From positions 1-57,864 of the forward strand of contig DATKYK010000009.1 of NCBI GenBank assembly GCA_035528575.1: DNA of 57,864 nt. The letters are read 5' to 3'. Each line of letters opens with the position of its first letter. The first letter of the stretch is position 1. Position numbers and translations under genes: made by a program. Positions 26,299 to 36,161 of this stretch are shown one piece after another. Source of the stretch: Dehalococcoidia bacterium. GTDB taxonomy: Bacteria; Chloroflexota; Dehalococcoidia; E44-bin15. The notes beneath the pieces are model-generated. The model did no database searches. It worked only from the letters and a program-made list of their open reading frames with translations, and was not told the DNA's origin.

Positions 26299-26946
26299 AT
26301 GCAGCGGCTGCGCATCGCATTTACTCGGGGAGAGGAGATAAAATATCTTTCTCACCTGGATTTGATGAGGTTATGGGAACGGGCGCTCAGGCGTGCCGAT
26401 ATACCGCTGGCTTACTCGCAGGGATTCAGCCTGCACCCGAGAATCTCCATTGCGGCACCCCTTCCCATCGGAGTAATAAGCGAGGGTGAATTAATGGACA
26501 TCCTTCTTAGCAAGCGGTTTTCTCCCTACTATTTCATAAAGGCGGTGGCAGAGCAGTTGCCCCGCGGCATCGGTATCACGGGGGTGGAGCAGGTCTCACT
26601 GCAGCTTCCCTCTCTGCAATCGCAGGTCAGGCAGGCGGAATACCGGGTCGAGTTGACCACCGATAAGCTGCCACAGGAGGTGGAGGAGGTGATTCGTTCC
26701 TTTATGGCGAAAAAGCATTTCCCCTGGCAGCATACGAGGGACCACGTCGTACGGCATTATGACATTCGCATCCTAGTAGATAGACTCTGGCTCATTGAGT
26801 GGCAGGAGTCGTTGTGCACTCTAGGCATGCGTCTGAGAAACGACAACTCCGCTACAGGGAGAGCGGAGCAGGTAACTTTGTCCGTTGGCTTCCCCGATCC
26901 CCCGAGATTAATCCAACGTACCAAGTTAATCCTGGCGGGCAAATAG
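26299..26946 (+). CDS. TIGR03936/DUF2344 radical SAM-associated protein
   Basis: This 215-residue protein begins MQRLRIAFTRGEEIKYLSHL followed by RRADIPLAYSQGF and HPRISIAAPLPIGV. This is the domain known as DUF2344/TIGR03936. In many bacteria it is fused to, or encoded beside, a radical SAM protein and lies near ribosome or tRNA genes. Here it is free-standing and no radical SAM partner is adjacent. It starts two bases after the preceding stop. Its biochemical role is not known to me. Confidence 0.82.
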   Translation: MQRLRIAFTRGEEIKYLSHLDLMRLWERALRRADIPLAYSQGFSLHPRISIAAPLPIGVISEGELMDILLSKRFSPYYFIKAVAEQLPRGIGITGVEQVSLQLPSLQSQVRQAEYRVELTTDKLPQEVEEVIRSFMAKKHFPWQHTRDHVVRHYDIRILVDRLWLIEWQESLCTLGMRLRNDNSATGRAEQVTLSVGFPDPPRLIQRTKLILAGK

Positions 26947-26947
26947 C

Positions 26948-28072
26948 ATGGCGGGGCTCGATTGGGGAAGGCAGGAGAAGGCTAAAAATTATGCAAGGAT
27001 TATGCGTGCTCTCGCTTTTTTAGAACTAGGCATCGCCGCTTTATTCATCCTGGTACTGTTGCTCACTCCGCTTTCTACAAGCCTACGCAACCTGCTGGAC
27101 TTTCCACAACCTTTGAGGGTGGCACTCTACTTTGCCACCATAATGCTCTGTTTCGCGATTGTATCCGCACCTCTAAGCTTATATAGGGGATTTTTGCTAC
27201 CACGTAGCTTCGGACTATTGAGTCAAAGAATGAGGGGCTGGCTCCTTGATGGGTTGAAGGCAGGTGTTTTGGGCTTGATCCTGGGCCTGGGCCTGGGTAT
27301 CATGGTGTTTGTTTACTGGCTTCTGGCGAACTTCCCTGACCTGTGGTGGTTACTGGCCGCCGTTTTTCTCATACTGCTCACCGTAGTGATGACCAATCTG
27401 GCCCCGGTTATTATTGTACCCCTTTTCTATAGAATGGAGCCCCTCGCCGACATTAGCCTGGGGGAGAGGCTGGTGCGTTTTGCCGAAAGGGTGGGGGAGA
27501 GGGTGGTGGGAGTATTCACCATAAATCTGAGCAGCAAAGTTACTACAGGTAATGCCGCCATTATGGGCCTGGGAAACACCAGGCGGATAGTTATTGGTGA
27601 TACAATTCTGGGGAAATATTCACATGAGGAGATCGAGGTTATCGTGGCACATGAGTTAGGGCATCACGTCCATCGCGACATCGTAAAGCTCATCGCACTT
27701 CAGGCAGCGACTATAATGAGTGGGTTTTATCTGACGCATCTGATAGTGAAGTCTGGCATTCACCATTTTGGATTTAACGGGATAAGCGATGTTGCATCCT
27801 TTCCCCTGCTTGCTATTGCATTGGGTGGCCTAGGCATACTTATGGTGCCGCTAACCTGTGCCTACACTCGCCACATTGAGAGTGCTGCCGATGAATATAC
27901 ATTGACCCTGACCCACAACCCAGGGGGATTCACCACAGTGATGAGCAAACTTGCCAACCAGAACCTGTCTGAGGCAAAGCCAGCTCGCTGGGTAGAGCTA
28001 TTATTCTATGACCATCCCCCCTATTTCAGGAGGGTGGCGCGAGCTCGCCAGTACAAGGAGGGGGCAGGATGA
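26948..28072 (+). CDS. M48 family (Ste24-like) membrane metalloprotease
   Basis: This 374-residue integral membrane protease has at least four hydrophobic segments in the first half (e.g. LELGIAALFILVLLL, LKAGVLGLILGLGLGIMV, LLAAVFLILLTVVM). The zinc motif HELGHHVHRD and the third ligand in ESAADEYTL follow, with a further hydrophobic segment between them. The layout matches the M48A Ste24 peptidase, which cleaves CAAX or membrane proteins; bacterial members work in membrane quality control. It overlaps the next gene by four bases. Confidence 0.88.
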   Translation: MAGLDWGRQEKAKNYARIMRALAFLELGIAALFILVLLLTPLSTSLRNLLDFPQPLRVALYFATIMLCFAIVSAPLSLYRGFLLPRSFGLLSQRMRGWLLDGLKAGVLGLILGLGLGIMVFVYWLLANFPDLWWLLAAVFLILLTVVMTNLAPVIIVPLFYRMEPLADISLGERLVRFAERVGERVVGVFTINLSSKVTTGNAAIMGLGNTRRIVIGDTILGKYSHEEIEVIVAHELGHHVHRDIVKLIALQAATIMSGFYLTHLIVKSGIHHFGFNGISDVASFPLLAIALGGLGILMVPLTCAYTRHIESAADEYTLTLTHNPGGFTTVMSKLANQNLSEAKPARWVELLFYDHPPYFRRVARARQYKEGAG

Positions 28073-28680
28073 AGCTTATTCTGGTAAGACATGGTGAAAC
28101 CAGGTGGAACCGGGAGAACCGCGTTGTGGGGCATACCGGGATTGCACTAGATAGTAACGGGCGCAGGCAGGTGGAGCTACTTGCACGGAAACTCGAAAAT
28201 GATAGTGTCTCTGCCATCTACTCCAGCCCGCTTAGACGTGCCAGAGAGACGGCCGCTGCGATAGCGCGCATTCATAGATTGAGGGTGATGAAAGATGATG
28301 CCTTCAAGGAGATTGACGCTGGGGAACTGGAGGGGCTCACCTTTGGTGAGGTGATGGAACGCTACGGCGATATTTTAAAGGATTGGATTAAGGGCAACCC
28401 TTCTCTAAGGATGCCGGGTGGTGAATCCATGACAGAGCTCCAGCAGCGAACCTGGCCCGCGGTGGAGAGAATAGTTGGGGAGAACACTGACAGGGTTGTT
28501 ATCCTGGTAAGCCATAGCTTGGCCATCTCGAGCATTATTGCAAAGGCATTGGGAATGGCCCCATCCAATTTCAGGAGGTTGCGGCTCGGCCTTGCCTCGA
28601 TAAGCATCCTCAACTTTGGGGATCATGGTGCCTCCTTGGCGCTGTTTAACGATACCTGTCATTTGGAAAGAAGCGGTTGA
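28069..28680 (+). CDS. Histidine phosphatase family protein
   Basis: This 203-residue phosphoglycerate-mutase-like phosphatase has the catalytic LVRHGETRWNRENR (phospho-His in RHG), the second-phase SSPLRRARETAAAIA, and the late His in LVSHSLAISSI. Candidate roles in the family are alpha-ribazole phosphatase (CobC) or a broad phosphatase. No cobalamin genes are near, so I leave the substrate open. The ATGA overlap with the protease gene shows co-translation. Confidence 0.88.
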   Translation: MKLILVRHGETRWNRENRVVGHTGIALDSNGRRQVELLARKLENDSVSAIYSSPLRRARETAAAIARIHRLRVMKDDAFKEIDAGELEGLTFGEVMERYGDILKDWIKGNPSLRMPGGESMTELQQRTWPAVERIVGENTDRVVILVSHSLAISSIIAKALGMAPSNFRRLRLGLASISILNFGDHGASLALFNDTCHLERSG

Positions 28681-28683
28681 GAG

Positions 28684-30105
28684 ATGGAAGATTTGAGGCA
28701 GCGGGTTTACCGATTTATGCAAAAAAGGGGCCTGACCCCGGATCAAACGGGCGAGAAAGGGCGAAAAGTGCTGGTCGGTGTTTCCGGTGGCCCCGACTCG
28801 GTATGCCTGCTGCACATTCTTGACCAACTGAAGGACTCCCTGGGGGTGAGGCTCCATGTGGCACACCTAAATCACATGCTTCGGGGCATTGAATCCGATG
28901 CAGACGCTAGCTATGTCAAAGAGTTATCCGATACTCTGGGCATCCCTGCCACTTTCGAGAAGAGGGATGTGGAGGCCTATCACAGGGAGCATAGCCTCTC
29001 ATTGGAGGCGGCGGCTCGGGAGGTTAGATACGATTTTTTCTCCCGTGCGGCAGAGTCCATAGGTGCAGGGTGTATCGCTCTGGGGCATACCCAGGATGAC
29101 CAGGTGGAGACCATCCTGATGAACCTGGTCCGCGGTACAGGCCTAATGGGATTGAGGGGGATGGGGACAATTAGAAAATTGCGCTCACCGGGAGGCGGAA
29201 TTTTAGTGGTGGTGAGACCGCTACTTGATGTCGCCAGGAGAGAGACCGAGGAATACTGCCGCGTACATAAGCTTAGCCCGCGGAGCGATTTATCGAACTA
29301 CTCGCTGGAGTATACCCGAAATCGAATTCGCTATGAACTTGTGCCACTCCTGCGAAAATACAATAAGAATATCGGTAATGCCCTGATACGAACAGCGCGT
29401 TCCGCTGCCGATGAGCTATCTTTCATTGAGAAGCAAGTCTTTCAAGTATGGGATCGAGTAGTTAGAGAGCAGCCCAATGGATTACTTCTAGATAGCAAGG
29501 CATTGCTATCGCTGCACCCGGCACTCCAGCGGCACCTGCTACGTCAGGTAGTAGACCAGATTTTGGGGGACCTAACCGATATCGAGTCTGTTCACATAGA
29601 GAAGATGATGGAGGCACTGTCAAAGCCAGCGGGTAAAAGGCTATCTCTGCCCAGGGGACTGGTTTTTCACGTGGGCTATCAAACGTGCCTGGTGACCAGA
29701 GGTTCTGTAGATATATGCCCCTTACCCGCTTTAGAAGGGGAGAATAGATTAAATGTGCCCGGGGATACGGAGCTTCCCGGATGGCTGGTGCGGGCGAGTA
29801 TTACTCAGCCTGGGAGCAAGGCTGAGGGTTTTGTGGCATGTCTCGACCTAGATGCGGCAGGGAGTAATCTGGTGGTGCGGGGGCGTAAAGCTGGCGACCG
29901 CTTTCAGCCGTTGGGCATGGGTGAGCCCAAGAGGCTTCAGGACTTCATGGTAGATGCCAAGATCCCACGCATGTGGCGCGACCATGTACCCCTGGTATGC
30001 TCACCTGAGGGCATCGTCTGGGTGGTGGGCTGGCGCATCGCGGAGCGAGTGAGGGTCATCGATAGCACAAAGAAGGTTTTGTGGTTGAAGTTTGAGAGGC
30101 TTTAA
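28684..30105 (+). CDS. tilS: tRNA(Ile)-lysidine synthase
   Basis: This 473-residue N-type ATP pyrophosphatase has the PP-loop VGVSGGPDSVCLLHIL near residue 31, AHLNHMLRG and GHTQDDQVETILMNLVRGTG. The TilS-specific C-terminal domains follow (KAGDRFQPLGM...KRLQDFMVDAKIPR). It puts lysidine on C34 of the tRNA-Ile that reads AUA and is essential in most bacteria. It is the last gene of the operon that starts at 25047. Confidence 0.95.
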   Translation: MEDLRQRVYRFMQKRGLTPDQTGEKGRKVLVGVSGGPDSVCLLHILDQLKDSLGVRLHVAHLNHMLRGIESDADASYVKELSDTLGIPATFEKRDVEAYHREHSLSLEAAAREVRYDFFSRAAESIGAGCIALGHTQDDQVETILMNLVRGTGLMGLRGMGTIRKLRSPGGGILVVVRPLLDVARRETEEYCRVHKLSPRSDLSNYSLEYTRNRIRYELVPLLRKYNKNIGNALIRTARSAADELSFIEKQVFQVWDRVVREQPNGLLLDSKALLSLHPALQRHLLRQVVDQILGDLTDIESVHIEKMMEALSKPAGKRLSLPRGLVFHVGYQTCLVTRGSVDICPLPALEGENRLNVPGDTELPGWLVRASITQPGSKAEGFVACLDLDAAGSNLVVRGRKAGDRFQPLGMGEPKRLQDFMVDAKIPRMWRDHVPLVCSPEGIVWVVGWRIAERVRVIDSTKKVLWLKFERL

Positions 30106-30219
30106 TCTCCAATAGAGGCCAGGCTAACTCGCTACCATGATAAGGACGGTGCCAGCGAATCCGCAAGATAAGTGGCGCTAAGTTGGAGAATTCCATTGAC
30201 TCAAGGGGTGAGAGTGGTC

Positions 30220-31257
30220 TTAGGGGACCCCAAAGGGATCCCAGGGCAAATAGTATGAGCCAGACGAAATCTTTACATAAGCATAGACGAGAAAGGCCAG
30301 AACGAATATGCCGGGTGTAATGAAAACCCAACGTCCACTGTGGGATACTGTGGTTCGCTGTATCCCAGTGGGTTTGTGCGATCTCCATAGCATTGCTTTT
30401 AGATCTATGAAGCTCTTCCTCATATAGAACCGACGAACACGAAAAGAGATCGATGGTAAGTGCCTCCTACGCCGGTTTAGCGACATCCAAATACCTGCTG
30501 TCAATGCAATCACAATAGCAAGGGTAATTACTGCAAAGTACCTTGTGCCGACCGGGTACATATAGGTATCCCTGAATATGAAGAATGCGACAATAAGGCT
30601 AAGCGTACAGCCAATAACCATGATCTTCAGTAACCCACCTCGACCGAAAAAGACAGCAGAGGTTCGTAACCCGGCTTTGATATCGAATTCATAGTCGCTC
30701 ATTACAGTAGCGGTGTAACCAGTAGCAGTAACCAAAAACCAGAAGAGCATCATGAGTGGGGTAGGTAGCACTCCGTACCCTAGTAAGTAACCTGCTGAAG
30801 GTACCAATAAGCCCAACAGAGCAATGCAAAGGATATCCCCTAACGGTTTCGCCTTCAGTCTGATCTTGGGATGTGAATACAGAATGCCACCAACGAGGCA
30901 AGAAAGGATCACAAGCAATCCGAATGCGATACCTACCAGAAAGCCAAGTAAAATTGCTGTGACGAGTGTCACTAAGCAAAATATCTTGCATTCCCGCTCT
31001 GTAACCTCACCGGTGACCATCGGTTGGAGGCGAAGGTTGGTATCTTTTTGTCTGCCATCGTGAAGTCTGTCAGTATCTCTATCAGAGTAGAAGTTAAGAG
31101 CGAAGGCAAAGCTAGCGAATAATAACAGGGATATGAATCCAATGGAGGCCTGGGTCCAGCTTGTCTCAGCATATGCTCCTACCGCGAAGGGTATTACGAA
31201 GGTGAATGAGAACGCTGGCAAAGCTCTGATTCTTGCCAGTTTAAAATACTTTATCAT
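30220..31257 (-). CDS. UbiA family prenyltransferase
   Basis: This 345-residue polytopic membrane protein has the two Asp-rich motifs of the UbiA superfamily: NFYSDRDTDR near residue 55 and SDYEFD near residue 190. These hold Mg2+-prenyl diphosphate. About nine hydrophobic stretches are visible. The last 90 residues include a basic loop (NRRRRHLPS) and one more membrane segment, an extension beyond the usual ~290. The prenyl acceptor (quinone ring, haem or glycerol phosphate) cannot be told. GGGAGAACAGTTA precedes the ATG. It is convergent with tilS. Confidence 0.8.
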   Translation of the reverse strand: MIKYFKLARIRALPAFSFTFVIPFAVGAYAETSWTQASIGFISLLLFASFAFALNFYSDRDTDRLHDGRQKDTNLRLQPMVTGEVTERECKIFCLVTLVTAILLGFLVGIAFGLLVILSCLVGGILYSHPKIRLKAKPLGDILCIALLGLLVPSAGYLLGYGVLPTPLMMLFWFLVTATGYTATVMSDYEFDIKAGLRTSAVFFGRGGLLKIMVIGCTLSLIVAFFIFRDTYMYPVGTRYFAVITLAIVIALTAGIWMSLNRRRRHLPSISFRVRRFYMRKSFIDLKAMLWRSHKPTGIQRTTVSHSGRWVFITPGIFVLAFLVYAYVKISSGSYYLPWDPFGVP

Positions 31258-31854
31258 TAACTGTTCTCCCTTTGGGAGGCAGTGGCATGTAAGTTATGTT
31301 TTCATATCTCCTGAAGAACCACCAAATTAGACATATGGATCAGATAAGCTATAGAGATGTGAAGATTAGAACATCGACTCTTTATCTTAATATCACAACT
31401 ACCATTATTTGTCAATGTTCTTTAGTTTCATTTACATAACTGGACTTCTTAAGTTTAGTTTCATGATTAGCTAAATGGGATTCTGGTTATGGTCATGGAT
31501 TCGGTTCTAGCAGATCAAAATGTACTACAAAATATATGGGGAGAGGCGCAACCGGAATTTCAACGCCTGTTGACATAGCGAATGGACTAATAAGGGTGGT
31601 TCCAACAGTTGTCGGTAGAGCATGTGGACCATTAGTGGGGCAGCCTGTTGGTGAAATAGCCGGAAGCATGTGCGTTATTGAAGTATTTGAAAGATTGGAA
31701 GGGATGTCGTACCAGCAAGCATAAAAGCGGGGGGCTTCTGAGTAGAGATTTGTAGTGTCAGAGTGACCCCCTAAAGGAGCAATTGCCCAGCGTGACAGTA
31801 GCGCTTTATAAACATGGCCAATATTTAATAGAGAATGAGCTGGCCAAGCAGCGC
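31258..31854. other. Intergenic stretch, at most one doubtful small ORF
   Basis: The region is A/T-rich. A 62-codon frame at 31536-31724 (starting MGRGATGISTPVDIANGL) is Gly/Val-rich but lacks a good ribosome-binding site and resembles no family I know. I do not call it a gene. No tRNA or clear terminator is seen. Confidence 0.4.
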
Positions 31855-33780
31855 TTATATCTTGGCTGCCATCCTCGCTGCCTGATAGGTTGCGGCAGCG
31901 GCGTCACTGGGTGCCACGCAGTCGCCAATGGTGTAGGTCTCAGGGATAATGCCTTCCAGCTCCTGAGCCAGCCTGTTATCAGACTGTGTACCCACTGCCA
32001 GGATAACCGTATCCGCCGGCAGGGAAAAGACTTCCTCTCCCCAACCGATAACCACGCTACTCGGGGTAATCTCCAACGCCGCGGTATGTATATATAGCGG
32101 GACCCGTAGCTCGATGAGCCGCCTCGCCAGGGCGCGGTAGGTCATCCGCTCGAGCTTGCTCCCGTTCTCTCCCAGCCCTCGTAGGGTTACTATGCTCACC
32201 TCTTTTTCCTGCTCCGCCAGAGATATGGCCACTTCCATGCCGATGAAGCGTCCACCGATCACTACCACACTGCCTTTTATCTTCGCCTTACCCAATATCA
32301 CGTCATTCGCCTGGAATACGTGATTGCTAGTGACCCCTGGTATATTCAAGCTCAGTGGCACAGCGCCGGTAGCAATCACTACCGCATCGGGCTTCAGCTG
32401 CTGCACCTGCTCTTTGCTAATCTGGGTACCCAGAGTTACCCTGACCCCACACTTATTCAGGGAACGATTGAGGTATCGGGTAAAAGCGGCGTAGTCTTCT
32501 TTCCCCGGCTGGGCTGCAGCGATATTCCACTGCCCGCCAAGCTCTGTGCTCTTCTCATAGAGGGTCACCTGGTGTCCCCGCTGCGCCATAAGCACGGCTG
32601 CCTGCATGCCGGCAATACCGCCGCCAACAACCATTACCCTTTTCGGCGACTCCGCTGGAGGAAGGGGATACTTACCTTCCCGGTATAGGGAAGGGTTTAC
32701 CGAGCAGGGGCCCTGACCAGGCTCGGTTCTGATACAGTTATTACAATAGACGCACCAGCGGATGTCTTCCCGGCGCCCCTCCCGCAGCTTGTTGGGTAGC
32801 TCGGGGTCGGCAAGGAGGGGGCGGGCCATGCCGATGAAATCCGCCTTGCCACCTGCGATTATCCGCTCTGCTAAATCCGGGCTTATCTTACCTGCGGTAA
32901 TCACAGGCACTCCGGCTGACTGCTTCACCCTTTCCGCCAGATGCAACATCGGAGCTTCGGGGTATGAGTAGCATGGTATGCTAAGTGAGGTCCAATACTC
33001 GAGTCCAGATGAGATGCTGATAGCATCAGCACCTGCTTCCTCCAGGATAGCTACCTGGCGCACCACTTCATCGAGGGTCACTCCGCCTTCAACATCGTCG
33101 CTGCCATTTAGTTTTACCACGAGCGGAAATCCTGTACCAGTCTTCTGCTTAATACGCTCCACAATCATTCGGGCAAAAAGGGTTCTGTTATCCATGGTGC
33201 CACCGTACTTATCTGTGCGGCGATTGGTGACCGGGGATAGGAAGGTGCTCACCAGGCAACCATGGCAGGCATGAAGCTCCACAGCATCGGCTCCACTCTC
33301 TTGAGCGCGCCGCGCAGCCTCGGAAAAGTCCTCCACATACCGCTCAATATCCGTGTCCGCGAGCTCCTCGTAAGGCTTATTACCTGCAAGCCATGAAGTT
33401 ATTGAGGGAACCTTTATGGACATACCTTCAGGAATGAAGCCGCCGAACAAGAGGAGCAAGCCATAATGCATCAACTGAACCGAAACCTTAGCCCCCTGCT
33501 CATGGATGATCTCGACAAGCCTGCACAGACCTGGAATATACTTATCGTCATGCATCGTCCAAGTAAAAGGGGGTGTGGCGTCAGCGCTAACCGAGGCGCA
33601 TTGTGTGGTAATCAGACTCACACCACCCTGTGCTCTCGCCCGATAGTAGTCAAGCATCCTCTCAGTGACATTCCCCTCACCGTCAACAAGGACAGTGCCC
33701 ATGGCGTTCATGATAAGCCTGTTCTTTAGCTGCAGTTTGCCTATATTGCCCGGCTGAAATAGTGCTGAGAATCCTTGCAT
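31855..33780 (-). CDS. OYE-family FMN/FAD oxidoreductase (2,4-dienoyl-CoA reductase-like)
   Basis: This 641-residue enzyme has an N-terminal TIM barrel of the old yellow enzyme family (FQPGNIGKLQLKNRLIMNAM; ELHACHGCL; LSPVTNRRTDKYGG). A [4Fe-4S] segment follows (CVYCNNCIRT...PCSVNP). The C-terminal half binds FAD and NAD(P) (VMVVGGGIAGMQAAVL, VVVIGGRFIGMEVA). This is the FadH/BaiCD/trimethylamine-dehydrogenase architecture. The third cluster Cys comes two residues after the second, where family members usually have three. CAAGGAGGTTTAA precedes the ATG. It may reduce an enoyl-type or aromatic substrate, which is inference. Confidence 0.88.
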   Translation of the reverse strand: MQGFSALFQPGNIGKLQLKNRLIMNAMGTVLVDGEGNVTERMLDYYRARAQGGVSLITTQCASVSADATPPFTWTMHDDKYIPGLCRLVEIIHEQGAKVSVQLMHYGLLLLFGGFIPEGMSIKVPSITSWLAGNKPYEELADTDIERYVEDFSEAARRAQESGADAVELHACHGCLVSTFLSPVTNRRTDKYGGTMDNRTLFARMIVERIKQKTGTGFPLVVKLNGSDDVEGGVTLDEVVRQVAILEEAGADAISISSGLEYWTSLSIPCYSYPEAPMLHLAERVKQSAGVPVITAGKISPDLAERIIAGGKADFIGMARPLLADPELPNKLREGRREDIRWCVYCNNCIRTEPGQGPCSVNPSLYREGKYPLPPAESPKRVMVVGGGIAGMQAAVLMAQRGHQVTLYEKSTELGGQWNIAAAQPGKEDYAAFTRYLNRSLNKCGVRVTLGTQISKEQVQQLKPDAVVIATGAVPLSLNIPGVTSNHVFQANDVILGKAKIKGSVVVIGGRFIGMEVAISLAEQEKEVSIVTLRGLGENGSKLERMTYRALARRLIELRVPLYIHTAALEITPSSVVIGWGEEVFSLPADTVILAVGTQSDNRLAQELEGIIPETYTIGDCVAPSDAAAATYQAARMAAKI

Positions 33781-33801
33781 TTAAACCTCCTTGTATTAAT
33801 T

Positions 33802-34380
33802 TTATAGTGAGCGATTGGGATAGTCTACGAAATCCACTTTAAGAAGCAGTATCCTTCTCCGCTCTACAATTTCTACTAGGGATCTGGTCAGTAAGTCTAA
33901 AGTAAGCGATATGAATTCAGGCGCTCCCCTGGCCTTGTACAAAAGGTCTCCTTGTCTGTTGTCGACAAAGAACTGGTAGTCTGATTGGGTGAACTTGTTA
34001 AAAACCTTTAGCTTGTAGTCAGTCGCAATCTTTGCCGTAATTTTAGATGATAGATTGATATATTCCAGCCTGAACACAAATACAAGGAGCGCTGTAAGGA
34101 TAAACAGGATGCAGTACGATACCAGGACGCTATCAACCGGGATGATTGCTGCTATGTGGTTCAAGACGATAAAGAAGGGGTTGCCGCTCAGTCCGCCATC
34201 CATCTCCAGGCTTGCGTCCAGTATAGGATACAGTACAGCGATGTTCATGGTCTCAAGGTAGCCGACAAGCAGACATAGGCCCAGCAGAATAGCCAAACGG
34301 CTCTTATAGGGTCTGAGGAAGAACCAGATTATCCTCAGGCCGCTTTGCTTTGCATCGCTCTCAACTCGCTGTCGTATCAT
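33802..34380 (-). pseudogene. Truncated ABC exporter, membrane-domain fragment
   Basis: About 190 codons encode the start of an MsbA-type ABC transporter: two hydrophobic segments (LAILLGLCLLVGYLE; YCILFILTALLVFVF) and the coupling-helix-like KVFNKFTQSDYQFF. After LTRSLVEIV the family sequence stops and unrelated residues (ERRRILLLKVDF) lead to a stop. No ATP-binding domain follows. The break lies 22-60 bp before the oxidoreductase gene, so a deletion joined the two. ATG at 34380 is the likely original start. A short functional protein is unlikely. Confidence 0.72.
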
Positions 34381-34383
34381 CAA

Positions 34384-34708
34384 CCTTGAGACCTATATAC
34401 TCTCTCAGCGTATAAGACTAGCACTTATGTCTCGTACGGTCAAGCGAAAAGCGGTCTTGCCTGCTGCGCATTTTCACGCTACAATCAAAGCAGCTGAGAA
34501 GATTGTCTCAGAGGTTTAATTTATAAAAATTAGCTAGAATACCTGTCAGCCTGCTGGCACGATGAATTGCAGGTTGGGGTGGCAAGCAGCGTATTTAGGC
34601 GCTGCATAGCGAATTCTAGCGATAAAGGTGCGAGTATTAGCGACACAGATGCCCCACAGCTTGTTGGGGGTAATTTATTGTTGAATTTTCGCTAGGGATG
34701 AACTAGTT
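34384..34708. other. Divergent intergenic region
   Basis: The spacer lies between the ABC remnant (minus) and the kinase gene (plus). The CCCCACAGCTTGTTGGGG segment near 34650 is a weak hairpin. Nothing else is recognised. Confidence 0.35.
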
Positions 34709-35251
34709 ATGAAAGTGATATCAATTGTTGGTATGGCAGGTTCAGGTAAATCAGAGGTGGCTAGGATATTTGAGAATAATGGCTTTGTGAAGATAAGGTT
34801 TGGGGATATTACAGATAAAGAAGTCAGCAAAAGGGGGCTGGAGCTAAACGAGGAGAACGAGCGGTATATCAGGCAGCAGATGAGAAAAGAGCATGGAATG
34901 TCGGCTTATGCCAAGCTAAGCCTGTCCAGGATTGATTACCTGCTGAAATCTGAGGATGTCGTAGTGGACGGTCTCTACTCATGGGAAGAATACACGTTGA
35001 TGAAGAGCCGCTATGGTGCAGACTTATATGTGGTTGCAGTTTGGTCATCACCTGAGAAAAGATATGAGAGGTTGATGAAAAGGCAGGTCCGACCCTTAAC
35101 CGTTGAGGAGGCTGTCAGCCGCGATATTGTGGAGATAGAGGATACCAACAAGGGTGGGCCAATCGCCATGGCCGACTTTTTTATCATCAACGGGTCTTCC
35201 TTGGAAGACTTGAAAAAGCAAACAGAAAGGGTTATCGGTGCTTTGAAATGA
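34709..35251 (+). CDS. P-loop nucleotide kinase-like protein (UPF0200/dephospho-CoA kinase-like)
   Basis: This 180-residue P-loop protein has [16 protein letters not shown] at residues 5-20 (Walker A), the segment [13 protein letters not shown] (LID/acceptor region) and [19 protein letters not shown], typical of small nucleotide or dephospho-CoA kinases. The closest family I recognise is the archaeal UPF0200 group. It overlaps the dCMP deaminase gene by four bases, which points to a nucleotide or deoxynucleotide role, perhaps a deoxynucleoside monophosphate kinase; that is inference. Confidence 0.75.
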   Translation: MKVISIVGMAGSGKSEVARIFENNGFVKIRFGDITDKEVSKRGLELNEENERYIRQQMRKEHGMSAYAKLSLSRIDYLLKSEDVVVDGLYSWEEYTLMKSRYGADLYVVAVWSSPEKRYERLMKRQVRPLTVEEAVSRDIVEIEDTNKGGPIAMADFFIINGSSLEDLKKQTERVIGALK

Positions 35252-35730
35252 AGATCATATCTAGGCCAGATATCGATGAATATTTTTTAAAAATAGCGTC
35301 CGTAGTGGCAGAACGCTCGACGTGTCGCCGGCACCATGTAGGGGCAGTGGCAGTAAGGGACAAACACATATTAGCTACCGGATATAACGGTGCTGCCTCT
35401 GGACTTAAGGATTGCCTTGAGCTTGGCTGCCTGAGAGATGGCATGGATGTACCATCTGGAACGAGGCATGAGCTATGCCGGGGCATCCACGCAGAGCAAA
35501 ATGTAATCATTCAGGCAGCTCTCCATGGAGTAAGCCTGGAAGATGCTACAATTTATGTCACACATACGCCATGTATACTATGTGCCAAGATGCTAGTAAA
35601 TGCCAAGATAAAGCGGTTTATGACCTTTGGCATGTATGCTGATAACTCTTTCAGAGACCTATTTGTGGAAGCCAATATAGAGTTTGAATTGCATAAGAAA
35701 CCGTCTTCCAGTATAACCTATCTGGCTTAG
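35248..35730 (+). CDS. Deoxycytidylate (dCMP) deaminase
   Basis: This 160-residue zinc deaminase has the metal-binding HAEQNVI (His and catalytic Glu) and [10 protein letters not shown] (two Cys ligands), preceded by [14 protein letters not shown] and TGYNGAASG. This is the ComEB/dCMP deaminase pattern; the enzyme supplies dUMP for thymidylate synthesis. It is translationally coupled to the preceding kinase gene. The 150 bp after the stop contain no gene before the tRNA-derived repeat. Confidence 0.9.
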   Translation: MKIISRPDIDEYFLKIASVVAERSTCRRHHVGAVAVRDKHILATGYNGAASGLKDCLELGCLRDGMDVPSGTRHELCRGIHAEQNVIIQAALHGVSLEDATIYVTHTPCILCAKMLVNAKIKRFMTFGMYADNSFRDLFVEANIEFELHKKPSSSITYLA

Positions 35731-35880
35731 GGGATTACCTGTGAGCTATCATGAGGAAAAAGAGGAGAACAGGGGTAAAAAACATAAAGAGAAAAGATAC
35801 AACTTTACATAATGGGATAAGGATTATACACCACGACTTATGGGGAGATATAAGGGAGATTCCATTAGGATACTCTCAGG

Positions 35881-35933
35881 TTTGTAGCTAGCGTCCCTGG
35901 CTGGATTCGAACCAGCGACCCACTGCTTAGAAG
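35881..35933 (-). repeat. tRNA-Arg(UCU) 3'-half copy, left attachment-site repeat
   Basis: The 53 bp starting TTTGTAGCTAGCGTCCCTGG are identical to 37426-37478. On the minus strand they encode the anticodon loop 3' side, T arm (CTGG-TTCGAAT-CCAG) and 3' acceptor of a tRNA-Arg(UCU), with no 5' half. Such partial tRNA copies are attachment-site footprints of tyrosine recombinases. The pair brackets the isomerase gene. Confidence 0.8.
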
Positions 35934-36161
35934 TTATTGAGGGTAATATTCGTAGCTGAAAGGGCAGAAAACCCCACTTTCAATACACTGACTTGTTGTC
36001 TTTCTCGCACCTCAATTTTAACTAGTCAATGAGTCACCACCAAGACCCTCGACCAAGGACATTTTATGATTTACCTGATTTTTCTGCAATATCTGTGATG
36101 TCTGTGTAATGCAGAAATTCTTTGAAAATTGTATGACAAACGCGCAAATAGTAGTGTATAC

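Noticed and set aside
26299-26946. The TIGR03936-type gene as part of a radical SAM pathway in this window
   Set aside because: The only radical SAM gene here is 17 kb away and of an unrelated SPASM type.
31536-31724. 62-codon frame starting MGRGATG
   Set aside because: Weak start context and no recognisable domain; left as part of the intergenic description.
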